Shown here: positions 11,111 to 21,669 of the stretch, one piece after another | Position numbering within the stretch: the stretch's first letter is position 1 | Layout: the number at the start of each line of letters is the position of its first letter | NCBI GenBank assembly: GCA_031308135.1 | Contig: JAHLJT010009419.1 | Coordinates: forward strand, 181,490,856-181,554,855 | Length of the DNA stretch: 64,000 bases | Source of the DNA: Acheta domesticus | Taxonomy: Eukaryota > Arthropoda > Insecta > Orthoptera > Gryllidae | Direction: 5' to 3' | Made by a program: the position numbers and the translations under genes | The notes under the pieces: generated by a model | Seen by the model: the letters and a program-made list of their open reading frames with translations, nothing else | The model's database searches: none | Told to the model about the DNA's origin: nothing

Positions 11111-11716
11111 AATCCTTAGTGAGAATTTCAATTAAACATATGGATTCATGATTACAGTTAGCTTGATTGTGACCGTGTCTCTGATATCTCTTACTGTGAA
11201 CTGGGGTTTTGGATCTGCTCCTGTGCTCAACCTTGACAATTGCTAAAAATAAATGGTTTAATTTAAATATTTTTTATGTCAAAGTTACGATCGAGGTGGA
11301 TGAAACATAATGGGATCGGGAATTTGTTTTTGTATATTCTGATTGTTCCTACAACTGGGTAGTCAAGGGCAATGAGTTCATTTGTTATTTCTTCCTCATT
11401 GTAATCGATGTTCCTTTTTTCCTAATTACTCCTTTTTTTGTCGATAGATCTTGAAACGACTGAAAATGTATACATTCTATACGTTATGAATGAAAATAAG
11501 TGGTGTAGACACTGGTGATTCAGAAATATTATTGTCTTTGTTGGATGCAAGGGCTTCAAATCTGTTCCTAGTTTTTACGTTGTAACTGCTTTCATATATT
11601 TTCCCCGCCATAACGTTATTGTTGGGGTAACTGAGGCGAATCTTTTGGTCTTTGTAGAATTTTTGAAGTGAACATCGTCGGTAGTCTTTTGCGCCAACCA
11701 CTGGCGGAGTTGCCAT
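11111..11716 (-). pseudogene. Jockey-type LINE ORF1 (nucleic-acid-binding gag-like protein), decayed
   Basis: Minus-strand pieces match the usual order of a jockey ORF1. 11477-11716 contains NRFEALAS and a Pro/Ser-rich stretch ending PLIFIHNV, like the 'RF..LA ... PPIFI' region before the first domain. About 11290-11400 reads NELIALDYPVVGTIRIYK and PIPLCFIHLDRN. About 11120-11250 reads VKVEHRSRSKTP, then QRHGHNQANCNHESICL, a C2HC zinc-knuckle region in which the first two Cys are replaced by Ser/Tyr. Intact ORF1 packages the LINE RNA. The zinc-knuckle frame runs through LTKD straight into the ORF2 endonuclease, so the end of ORF1 and start of ORF2 were joined by an internal deletion. Stops near 11270 and 11440 confirm it is dead. 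Confidence 0.7.
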
Positions 11717-13560
11717 TAGGGTTACGATACCTTTGAATAGTAGTAAATAGCGAGGTTACTTGAGTTTCTTCTAATGAGTATGAAATTCGACTTCCGGATT
11801 TCCTTGACCACCCGATTCATTTTCCATTTGTTGTGAGGGACCAGGTGATAGAGAAGACACATAGAATTGACCGGCAAACGGCATTCAAAGAATCCTGCGT
11901 TGCTGTTCTCCACCGACAACGCTTCTGAAATGCTCTGGCCGAGGTTAGGTCATGTCGGACATTCGGTATTAATTGTTTTAGAGCGAAGTAACACTTCTGT
12001 GGTCACGGGGTAAAGTTCAAGTCAAAAATCTCAGTTTGGAGAAAACAAGGGTTTGATTATTGTGTCACCGCCTTTTGCTACTCTAAACGCTATTTTTTAA
12101 TGTTTTTTTTCTCGTTAAGGTGGCAACATTTGAATTCGGTCGTTTTACTAAAATAAAATACAGATACGTAACTTGTAGTTTCAGTACTTAACCCAATTTT
12201 GCCAAAAATTGACTTAAGAACTTTTACACCGTGACCACAGACTTCACGAACACTGAACACAATCAATAAACATAGTACTAGTGAAAGAGTTCACTACGTA
12301 GACAAACACAATACACTGAGGTCTGCGCCGACACTGGGGGTCGAACAGTTTCCAGGGCGGTGCGATAACTTAAGCGGTTAGCGTAGCGCACTGGACAGCG
12401 AGCTGTGTTTCTCGGTCGCAACGAGAATGCTCAATATAACTTAAAAAAAACAACAACGAAAAATACAAATATTTTGAAATAAATACATGAAATGATTTAA
12501 ATGTCTACTAATGAGTAACAGGTTAGATTGAGAATGAAAAATCTAACTTCAATGTCGAAGATGAAAATTTGAAACCTTTTTAAATATTAGTAATTTTCCC
12601 GTAATAGCTGACCTGCTCCTTTATATTGAAGCTAGAGATTTCGTTCTTAATGCAGTCTATTTCTTAATGCCCGATACTTCAATCACATCCTGTAAACTTT
12701 AATTAATTTTTTTCCACGTAATTTTTAGTTTGAGATGGTCGTTCAGTTTTTCCAGTGATGGCTGAAGTGTTAGTACGTTAGAAGCTGAAATATAACAATT
12801 TGAAGAATGCCGTCTGCTTTCTGCCTTGCTTTGGTACATTTCAAAAACACTTCATTTGTGTCTTTAACGCCGGGAGTACATTACATCTGAAAATGCAACT
12901 GAAAGAAAAATCCATAAAAATGTCGTATGGGGATGTTGATACTTTTCTTAATTTTATACATAAAATGTGATATATTCGGATCCTAGGTAACACTATGTGT
13001 GGTTACTTTTGTAGGAACGTTATCAAATATGTTTGAAGTCGTGGCTCTAAATTAATCCGTTGCAATGGGACGCAATAAAAATCAGTACTATGTCACGATT
13101 GTCAAGAAATGGCAAAGGACCTCTTACAATGAAACATTACACAAGGCATCGTAAACCTGGAACTTAAACATCACATAAATGAATAATTTACAACGATTAC
13201 AGAAAGTAAACGTCGGAGATAAGGTTAACATAACTAAGCCGATATAAACTTAGTTTGTAAACTTGAAACTTTAAGACTTGCTTCAATAGAAGAAATAAAC
13301 GAATGTGCTCGACGCACAATAACTAAATCTAATTTACCAGTAATTATTTACCTCCGAATTATGAAAAGATTAAGTATTAAAGAATTTAGTATGTAAGTTT
13401 TAGTTAGTAATTTAATAAATAATTTATTATTAAGCGACAAAGTTAATTATATATTAAAGAAGAAGATATTGTTACGTATTAGGTTTAGGAAAATATGTAT
13501 TAGGTTAAGATTATGTATTGGGTATGGAAGAAGGCAATAAAACTCGTGTAACTTGCTTGT
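11717..13560. other. No gene seen; one weak tRNA-like patch
   Basis: 11722-11919 (minus) is an open frame of 65 codons that may be further 5' LINE sequence but has no recognised motif. At about 12372-12395 the phrase TTAGCGTAGCGCACTGGACA resembles a tRNA A-box, with a poor B-box candidate at 12413-12425, so a decayed tRNA-derived SINE is possible. The rest, to 13560, is AT-rich and featureless. Confidence 0.4.
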
Positions 13561-13640
13561 AAAATAGTTCCAGTTGTGATAAAGGCCCAATGAAGAGCCG
13601 AAACGTCGGCAACCAACAAAAAAGAACGTAGAATTCTTCA
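13561..13640 (+). repeat. Retroelement-like fragment with hammerhead-like core
   Basis: The sequence CCAATGAAGAGCCGAAACGTC at about 13586-13607, flanked by GGC/GCC that can pair, resembles the hammerhead ribozyme core (CUGAUGA ... GAAAC ... GUC) found in Penelope-like elements and their derivatives. The first box is degenerate (CCAATGA) and stem II is too short to fold, so at best it is an inactive relic. No coding part of such an element is visible nearby. Confidence 0.3.
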
Positions 13641-14246
13641 ATCTACTACTGACCTGAACTCAAAATTATATAACCGAATCGCCCACATTGCTAGGCCATC
13701 CTCGTTTTAAAATAGAAAAATAATTTAAAAACAAATATAACAGTAGCCATTTATCATCAATCGTGTTTAATTGCGAAGAAAGTGGTCGGTTTTTATTTTC
13801 TCGCCTTCCTAAGTACTTACGTAGTAAAAAATTGTAATACTATGGCAAAAAATCGGCAATCTTTCGACAGCAAAACTCGTATTGTGGGCCATGGTATCGA
13901 AGAAATGGATACATCTTTCCCCTGTATCAGGTCTTTCCAACTGGCGACCCGATGTTGCATTGGATCTTTTGTGCGGCCGCGACTGCTTTGAAAAATTTTA
14001 TTATACCAACCAAATACAATACAATTGCACAATTCATCTTATTTTTATTTAATGATGTATTAATTTTCTCTTTGTATGTACATTAATCATTAAGTGAAGT
14101 CGCGTCTAATATATATTTGTTTCAGTATAATCTCAGTAGTTAGGGTAAAAACCATCTTAAATTACGGTGTGACCTGCGGCTTAACTATAATTTGATATGT
14201 GGCCTATAAACCCTTCTAAGTTGAACAGACATGCCCTATATGTAGT
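13641..14246. other. No gene seen
   Basis: AT-rich sequence. Two overlapping frames of about 70 codons on opposite strands (13782-14032) have no recognisable motif and are likely chance. Confidence 0.5.
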
Positions 14247-14282
14247 AAATTACATCCTTTAACACGTAGTGTAGCCAGAGTC
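14247..14282 (+). mobile_element. Family A scrap
   Basis: The phrase ATCCTTTAACACGTAGTGTAGCC matches the block that follows the A-run in family A copies (compare 16306-16330). It lies directly before the inserted reverse copy at 14303, so it is probably what is left of the element that copy inserted into. Confidence 0.55.
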
Positions 14283-14302
14283 ATGAGTCATTCATACAAA
14301 AA

Positions 14303-15004
14303 CTAGTGGTGCTACAGAATGGCACAGACTTTCCCGTATTAGTTTTCTATTTCTTTGGGGCTGGGATAGCTATTCCCAATTGCCACATTCTCTTGCCCGC
14401 TGCCACTTATTGCCGGCCAAAGTATATTTCTTTTGACAGTTTCTTAATTTTTCGGTTTCCTAATTGTAGAAAGGAAATATTATGTTACGAATATTAAAGA
14501 GCAGTACAACCTCGTCATAAAAAGCAATTTTTTGATAAATTTGAAGCCGTTTTTAAGATAATGGCGTTTAAACGCTACTGTAAATTCGAAACTTGAAGCT
14601 CTTTTTAACGGAAAATTTTTTAAGTTTTCGATAAACCTCAACTCAAGTCATTTAAAGCACATTAACTCACAAATACAATAGTGTTTATAAATTGCTGGAA
14701 ACGTGTATATTAACGATGTGAGAGATCGTTCAAAATAATTGCATTTGTGTAATTTAAAAAGACAAACAAACAAGAGAATACAGCAAAATTAATTTTGAGT
14801 CATTTTAAACAGTGTGATTAGTACTAGTCGTTCGAAAAGTTTGAAGAAAAAGTTTGGAGCGGTTTTTGAGAAAATGGCGTTTCTGAAAATGCGAATTTTG
14901 AGCTAGTTTTCCCAGACAACGGTTTAGTTGTCCAGAAATTAGCATTACATAACATTCCGTATACTACATATATTACTCCTTATATACGTATGTATACGGG
15001 AAAG
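14303..15004 (-). mobile_element. Family A element, internally deleted copy with both ends
   Basis: The right end is CTAGTGGTGCTACAGAATGG at 14303 and the left end is TATACGGGAAAGT at 15004. Both termini are well preserved, but about 0.85 kb of the middle is missing: the sequence jumps from the GGTTTAGTTGTCCAGAAA block to TAGCATTACATAACATTCC. At 702 bp it shows how the family produces shorter derivatives. The flanks are AAAAA on one side and AATAAGG on the other, with no target duplication. Confidence 0.85.
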
Positions 15005-15511
15005 TAATAAGGTCTGGTACATTTTTTCGAAAATTTGAGTTTTTTCGCGTAATTTGGTGCAAAATATAGGTAATTTTTAAACATTTATTTTTTAAAAAAA
15101 CGGCTCCCAGTTTTTCTTTCAATTTTTTCTCGAATAGAGTAAAGTATGCTTAAAATGGCACATCGTTTTTTCGGTAAACTCCCGATTTTTTCGAAAATTG
15201 CAAAAATTAACTTAGCAAAAATACAGTATTGATGATAAGATTTGTGCTTTAAAGAAATCAGTTTTAAAAACTCAGTTCTTAAAATAAGGTCATGTAAAAC
15301 TTTTTGAAAAAGCGAGTAATTTTCACGCACTTTTTGCTTAAAGTAAAGACAATTTATTTTTTTAGTCACAAACGGCTCCGACTTTTTTCTTTGTTTCCTA
15401 GGTCAGAGCAAAGAACGCCTAGAAAATGTCGTGGGTCTCATTTTCGACGTGCTATGAAGTAGCAAAGTTACAAATAATGCGAGAAAATATGTTCTGTAGT
15501 AGCAACTCTAG
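15005..15511 (+). mobile_element. Family E element, right portion
   Basis: This piece carries two modules of the family A/E type, AAACGGCTCCCAGTTTTTC at about 15097 and AAACGGCTCCGACTTTTTTC at about 15366. It ends GCGAGAAAATATGTTCTGTAG...CTCTAG at 15511 with TTTG after it. The subfamily-specific inverted motif is CGAGAAA(G)T rather than CGGGAAAGT. The left portion is replaced by the family A copy at 14303-15004. No coding potential; the ORF at 15085-15369 (minus) lies inside the repeat. Confidence 0.65.
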
Positions 15512-16141
15512 TTTGTTTTTTTAAATACACAACACAGTTTTTGCTTATATCCTTATATACTGTAAGCGCGTGTCCATTGTGAGTAGGAGTTACAGTATAA
15601 CTGGAAAGAGACAGTATTAGTTTTCTTCCTCACACTTCGCAAACTCGAAGCACTTTATGGCTCGAGTAGTTACGTATTAACTCTGTAAAAGTTAAAAGAG
15701 AGGTCTCTTTCCTTCATTTAGTTCGGTTTTGAGGATGTTTTGTAAAGAAGGGAGAGACTTAATCCTTCCTTTGCCAAAGAAAGGGTGACATCGGGGAGAA
15801 AAGCAGACGAGGAGAAATAGGCAGGAATCGCTGGACGGATACAGTGATCAGTGGTCCACTGGTGCTCTTCATGAATGACGCGCTTTATGATTTGTAGATT
15901 CAACAGCTGCACGCAACATTAAATTCTCAGTTATTTACTTTTAATATCTCACAGTTCGAAGCGCACTCCACCAATCGTTATTGGTATGATTTGTGCATTC
16001 TCGTTTATTTTCTTCAAAGACCACGATTAGTTTCTCGAAAAGATAGTACAGAAGAAGATACGTAAAGATGCAAACATGTAAACTTACAATTTCCAAATAA
16101 GGAAAACAATTGATGCTGAATGTCATTGAGGTAATTATATT
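15512..16141. other. No gene seen
   Basis: Featureless sequence between two family A/E copies. The short frame at 15718-15912 (minus) shows no motif. Confidence 0.5.
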
Positions 16142-17719
16142 ACTTTCCCGTATACGTACGTATACACGGAGTGATATATGTAGTATAGGGAAAGTTATGT
16201 AATGCTGCGCGAAAAAATGGCGAATTTTCGGCGGAAAAAAATTCATTGGCGGGCGCTGATAACGAAAAAGTGGATAAAACCAGTTGCTAAATTAAGAAAG
16301 AAATCCTCTAACACGTGGTGCAGCCAGAACCCCTCTTTTGTGGGTCCTTGATACCGAAAAGCCAATTGAAAGGAAATCGTCCGTCTGTAAACAGTGCTAT
16401 CGCCTAAACCATACATACGATTTCTTCCAAAATGGATATTCCCCGGTCGATCTGATTCTAGTCGAAGCTTTGAGATTTTGAAAAAGATTTTGTAAAATTT
16501 GGGGGTACTTTACATGAAGCCCCCCGGACATTTTCAAAATTTTCTCAAAAACGGCTCCAAATTTTTTCTTTAAATTTCTTGTATGATTAGAGTAAAATAC
16601 ACTTATTAAGGTGGCATAAGTCCGATTTTTACGAATAACTCTGAATTTTCGAAAATTGCAAAAGTTTAAAATTTTTTCGGCGTCTTTCTGAAACTACAAA
16701 ATTGAAGACAGAGATTTTTCTTTTAAATAAAATTTGTTGTCCAAAGTGAGTTCTTTCTTTAAGATCCTGTGCATTTTTTTAATAGTTTAGTAGTTTTCGC
16801 GCAATATTGCGTGCAATATGTGCAATTTTAAAATATTACAAAAGCAAGATTTTCTTAAAAATGGCACCAAACTTATTCTTTTAACTTTTGGTAGGTATAA
16901 TGCGTAATGTATTTTATAAGATGACAAAAATGCCATATTGCTCTATTCTTTTGTTTTTTCAAAAATTGGAAAAATGCAATTTTTTTGACTTGTCTCTCAC
17001 GTCGTTAATATTTACATTAGCGGCGATTTTTTCACATTATTATATTTACGAGCTCATGTGCTTTAAATAATATCTAGTAAGGTCTCTCGAAAACACAACC
17101 GTTTTCTGTGAAAAGTAGCTCAAAATTCCGCATTTTCAGAAAGGCTCAAACGCCATTTTATCATATATGTCTGCAAATGTTTTCTTCAAAATTTTGTAAC
17201 TGATAGCGCTAATTTCACTCTTTAATATGACGTAAAGTTTATTTTGAGTTTTTTTTGTATTTTCAAAAAACACATAAATGTAATTTTTTTGAATGTTCTC
17301 TCATACGGTTAAAATGCATATTTCAAGTAATTTGTAAACATTATTCAAACTGTGAGTGTAAGTACTTAAAATGACTTCCAATGAAGTTTTTCGAAAACTC
17401 AAAATATTTCTTTGAAAAAGAGCTTCAAATTTCTCATTTACAGTAGCACTGAAACGGTTTTTGAAAACGGTTCCAAATTTTTCATCGAAAATTGCCATTT
17501 AGGACAAGGTTTATCTGTTTTTTAATATTCTTAAAATAATATTTTTGTTATACTATTAGGAAACGGAAAAATTACTAAAACGTCAAAAAATGTAGTTTGG
17601 GTAGCGATACATGTCAATAGTAGCTGTCAAGAGTATTGGCAAGTCCGAATAGCTAGCGGAGACCAAACGAAACAGAAAATGAATACGGGAAAGTCTGTGC
17701 AATTCTTTAGCACCATTAG
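16142..17719 (+). mobile_element. Family A element, best complete copy (1578 bp)
   Basis: This is the reference copy for the family. The left end ACTTTCCCGTATACG is the start of a 54-bp imperfect palindrome (16142-16195, closing GTATAGGGAAAGT). The right end reads ATACGGGAAAGT, then CTGTGC, a short loop, AGCACCATTAG; the GTGC/GCAC pair of the consensus can form a terminal hairpin just before CTAG. So the shared inverted motif is terminal on the left but about 25 bp inside on the right. The interior has no ORF. It is built from four degenerate modules whose anchors (CGGCTCCAAATTTTTTC-type) lie at about 16548, 16856, 17167 and 17463, 297-311 bp apart. The left flank ends TT and the right flank begins GTTTT; no target duplication is seen. 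The layout best fits a non-autonomous Helitron/Helentron-like element. Confidence 0.85.
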
Positions 17720-17912
17720 GTTTTGCTAAACACTTTATTGGCCATGTATGCTACGAAAAGGTCAATTTACTTTATAAAGTAGTTTTGAGAAGGCATGACG
17801 TGTAGTATTTTAAGTTGTTTAATGAAAAGAGATTTACATACGATTTCTAAAACATTGGAGGCAAGAAATTGCAATATATTCATTATAATTTTACGCAAGA
17901 GTTACGTGGTAT

Positions 17913-17947
17913 ATGAGAATGTCTGTGCCATGTTGTAGTACCACTAG
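17913..17947 (+). mobile_element. Family A solo right end
   Basis: TATGAGAATGTCTGTGCC followed by ATGTTGTAGTACCACTAG matches only the last 35 bp of family A, including the hairpin and CTAG, and is again followed by TTTA. The rest of the element is absent. Confidence 0.65.
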
Positions 17948-18599
17948 TTTACTACATATTACAGCATTCTTTTCTGTTTTTGAATGAGGATTTATTAGAA
18001 TATCTTTACGTAGTTATTTTTTGCATTGTAGAAAATACGAAGTTTTCATTTAGTAAAATAATTATAGAGAAACAACCACACAATAAATGTAAATGTAGAG
18101 TTGGGCAAGAAAATAAAATAAGTAAATACTGATAACCATCGGCACTAGCAAAGGATGGTTAATGACGTTAATGACTGATGGTTAAATGTATTTATTTAAA
18201 ACAAGGTGGGGACAAAATAACTTTATTACTATTATTATTATTATTATTATTGTCATTTAAAATCAATGCAGTTCATTAATATGACGTATAGGAAATAAGT
18301 GCTAACTTGGCAAGTTTTCTTGGGCTCCTTGAAATTACCTTCTCTCGCCCTTATGTAACAGATGTTGACTTATGTCTATAGGTGGCAACGAGTGTTTTGG
18401 GGAAAATTTGACAGAAATAAATATTCGCTCCTTTGGAATAAAAAATACGGCAAATGAGCAACGGTTTTGACTATTGTCTTTTATCGTGACATACGCAAAG
18501 GAATCGATTTACCCCCACGAGAACTATTATTTGATGGTACTGTTCACGAAATAATTACATTCTCCACAAAACTCCACAGAGCTGAAAAATATTAGCAGA
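17948..18599. other. No gene seen; ATT microsatellite
   Basis: AT-rich. A pure (ATT)n run of about 33 bp is at 18219-18252. GTAGAGTTGGGCAAG at about 18098 looks like one end of a hAT-type miniature element, but no partner end was found. Confidence 0.5.
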
Positions 18600-19067
18600 T
18601 AGTGAAGTTGTCCAGAAGTAAAACAAATGGCCAACCCAATATTAGAGGCCGAAACAAATGGCGAACTCAACATTGCAACATTGGAGGCCAAAACAAGGGG
18701 CCAACTCAACCTTTGCTCACTGGATCATGGAAAACTGGATGAAAAACCTGATCGAAATGGAGGTCATTGAACCTGAAGCTAAAGTATATTACCTATTTCA
18801 CATATATTTAGTCTTTAGAATTATACAATGTAAATGGTGCATTAATATAATTGTCAAAATAAATATCTTCTTTTTGATGCTCATTATATTTCCAATGGCA
18901 TAGAAACAATTATTCAGCAGAAAATATTTTTTTTACTATTAAACTTGTGTATCTATTGTAGTCGTTATAAAATAATGTTTATATACACTTTGTGATTGTT
19001 TCTGTAATTGGTTGTTGTTACTTGCACCTGATGAATATGATTTGTACGTCGTTTGTTGTAATAATAA
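18600..19067 (-). mobile_element. LINE 3' untranslated region
   Basis: 18690-18790 is clearly similar to 55660-55770 (AAACAAGGGGCCAACTCAAC / AAACAAGGGGCCATCTCAGC, then CTGATCGA.ATGG..GTCATTGA). In both places it follows a decayed RT C-terminus of the same family on the minus strand. At 18625-18700 a roughly 35-bp unit (GAGGCC-AAACAA-GGCCAACTCAAC) is repeated about three times. Confidence 0.65.
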
Positions 19068-19382
19068 TTATAATTTTTTGTTATAAAAATAATTGTTATA
19101 ATAATAAATATGACTAATTATATAATAATAATGATAATTATTATAGACATCTTTTTCTGATAAAAGTATGTTTCCACACTTGGTCAAGTCAGCATTAATA
19201 GAAACTATTGATTTGTATATGAAGAGACAAGGGAATGAGAGGATTCTTAGCTGAATGAAGAGAGGCTCGTAGGAATCAGGGGAATGGGATTTGGTTATTA
19301 TTCTTACAATATTATTTTCTGGAATCTTAAAGTCTGGCTTAATTACTAAGCTTAATATCTCAATAATTAAATCCTTCTCCAC
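19068..19382 (-). pseudogene. LINE reverse transcriptase, C-terminal tail, decayed
   Basis: The 104-residue frame contains NIVRIITKSHSPDSYEPLFIQLRILSFPCLFIYKSIVS when read in two pieces around position 25-60. This is the tail of a LINE RT, where intact proteins read like 'qkkIlRii....R..c.pLFkelgILtlpclyIye'. The same region is found at 55989-56243 (IIRIMKK...PLPCLFVYESVIF), showing both belong to one family. The palm motifs lie outside this truncated copy. The last 30 residues are low-complexity Tyr/Asn from AT-rich 3' sequence. It is followed by the family's 3'UTR (18600-19067). Confidence 0.7.
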
Positions 19383-20001
19383 TTTTAACTTTAATCACTG
19401 TGTACATTTTCTTTTGCAGTAATAAAAATACACCAGAGAAAAATTATCACCAATTGCATGTAGAACCTAACAAAATCAGTATTGACGAACATTGCAATTA
19501 CGTATTATAATCTATAAGGACACACAGAAAATAGTTTTTTACGAAACAAGAATATAAAAAATGTGACTAGTAAGCGATGACGCTCTGAGTATGAAAATTC
19601 TTGTCGGTACGCGCAGTATGATAACAAACGGAATAATATTATCACATGTTTTTTAGTTCAAATTGAAACTGTTTCATAATTTTTGGATATTTCCCGAGTT
19701 CCTGGGTATCGAACAAAACAATAGACTTCTCTCACTCGGCCTGCGACTGCATAGTTTTCCATCAATTTATGCGCATGCAATTAGTAATACATGGTAGATG
19801 TAGACCCCTTTAACTGTGTACGTGGTATGAGATGCTGCGTAATCTTCACTCAACCATCACGACATTTGATTTACTTATACGATATTTTCTTGTGCGAGTC
19901 CCTCTTCCTTCCCATGGACCTAGGCAGGTTCTTGGCCAGGACTACAATCTTAATGCGCATACCATAATTCGACACCGACCGTACCGAGGAAACATTCACT
20001 A
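19383..20001. other. No gene seen
   Basis: AT-rich sequence without open frames of note or recognised repeats. Confidence 0.5.
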
Positions 20002-20096
20002 ATGATCATTGGATGTAATCTGAATGATGATCATTGGATGTAATCTGAATGATGATCATTGGATGTAATCTGAATGATGATCATTGGATGTAAACT
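20002..20096. repeat. 25-bp tandem repeat, about 4 copies
   Basis: The unit ATGATCATTGGATGTAATCT plus GAATG is repeated head-to-tail about 3.8 times with almost no change. Each unit carries the palindrome TGATCA. No other copy of the unit was seen in the window. Confidence 0.9.
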
Positions 20097-21669
20097 AAAG
20101 CGCGTCATCTAATCGTAAGTTACTTCTTCCAATAAACACAACTCCCGCCTAGAAAGGCTTAGGAGCTTTACTCTCACGGCTCCAACAACATAGCAGCTGT
20201 TTACGCTTCGAATGTGTTGGGGGGGGGGTCGCGCAAGTGAAATTTCCAAGGTAGGCGACTGAATGAACCTTGGAAGTGACGAAAAGTTTGCGCCGGTATG
20301 CTAATTAAATTCTAAGATTACATAAAGCTATGTTGAATACGATTGAATGCATATGGTTCCTCAGGAGGTCTGCATCAGTATTTAAAAGATCCAATGAGGA
20401 AATAGAGTTTCAGAACCACCACAATTACATTGAACGTTCGACTCAGATAAGATATTTATAATTGAAAAGAAACTTAACGTTTAGATATCAAGTTTAATGT
20501 TATGTTTTCCTCTCTGTCGACCTTCGGTTCAAAATAAATTTCAATAAAAAGTGGGTGTGCCCAATGGTCGGTGTTTTGCGAACTATTATTTTCTAGACTG
20601 ATTTTCCGCAATATTAAATTGTTGATTGCCTTCCTTATGCTTTTTACGCGACATTATAGTCGATAAGGAGAATTCAAATAGGATGATCGATTACTTTATT
20701 CAAAGGGTAAAAAATTAAGTATTTACTTTTACCTCGAACCCACGAAAAAAAGTGCAGCTTTGAGCCCAGTGCTTTGATCGTATAACACTGAGTAACACAG
20801 AATGTCTTCAGATGTCCTCAAACGCGCAAGCTGGCTATCTGCACCTTGAAAACTTAAGTTTACTACTTGTTAAAATTTGTTGACTGCAAAATAAGCGTGA
20901 ATATTTGAAGTAACGCTATATTGAAAATAAAATAACGCCATAAAATGTTTCGTTAGAAACGCGTAGTAGAGAGTAAAAATAAAATGGGGTACAGGATATT
21001 TCCGAAGGTGATTAAGAAATCTGATCCAGTATGGAAATTGAATAAATAATGTTTCCTTACACGTTATCGTACGTAAATCAAATTTAAGTTCAGGAATTTT
21101 GAGATAGATTTTCTACAAGATAGATCGTATTACTAATATAAAAGGAAATACCTATAACGAATTTTCAAGATGCATATCTCGCGACAAGAAAGCCTCTGGA
21201 ACACAGCATACGAACACTTAAAATTTGGAAATGAAATAAAATCATATTGAGAAATTAAATGAATCCAAACATCAACTTCATGTAGGTACTAAACTGCAAA
21301 TAAAAGCATGCCAATAGGTAAATTATAGACTAGAAGAAATTACTAATTTTCGGACTTTCAGAGAGATTTGTAACCACAGAGAAGCTCCTAACCGGGCACT
21401 GTTCCGACTAAACTTCATTTCGTTTCTTCTAAAGCCCCGGGAAGCCAACCACTACGGAATTGCTAGTGTTTCGTGAGGCTTCAGCCGCCGCGTACAGGAT
21501 TGATCGTTCCACTTCGCCCACGGCTTTCCGAAAGTCCTTATCAAGATCCGCCCAGCGTGGACATAAGCAGAGTATTTACAAATATCAATACGGACTGCAA
21601 ACACGTAGAGTAATGAAAAGCAACCCTCCACAATTCTTGTGTAGAATTCGTATCTGAATACGAGAAAGG
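20097..21669. other. No gene seen; upstream flank of the CpG islands
   Basis: AT-rich and largely featureless, with a run of 10 G at 20219-20228. From about 21450 the base composition begins to rise toward the CpG island. Confidence 0.5.

Noticed and set aside
12372..12430. A tRNA gene
   Set aside because: Only an A-box-like phrase and a poor B-box; no cloverleaf could be folded. At most a SINE relic.
18098..18112. hAT MITE starting GTAGAGTTGGGCAAG
   Set aside because: No inverted partner or 8-bp duplication found downstream.
20002..20096. CRISPR-like array of short repeats
   Set aside because: The units are contiguous with no unique spacers, and the DNA is eukaryotic.
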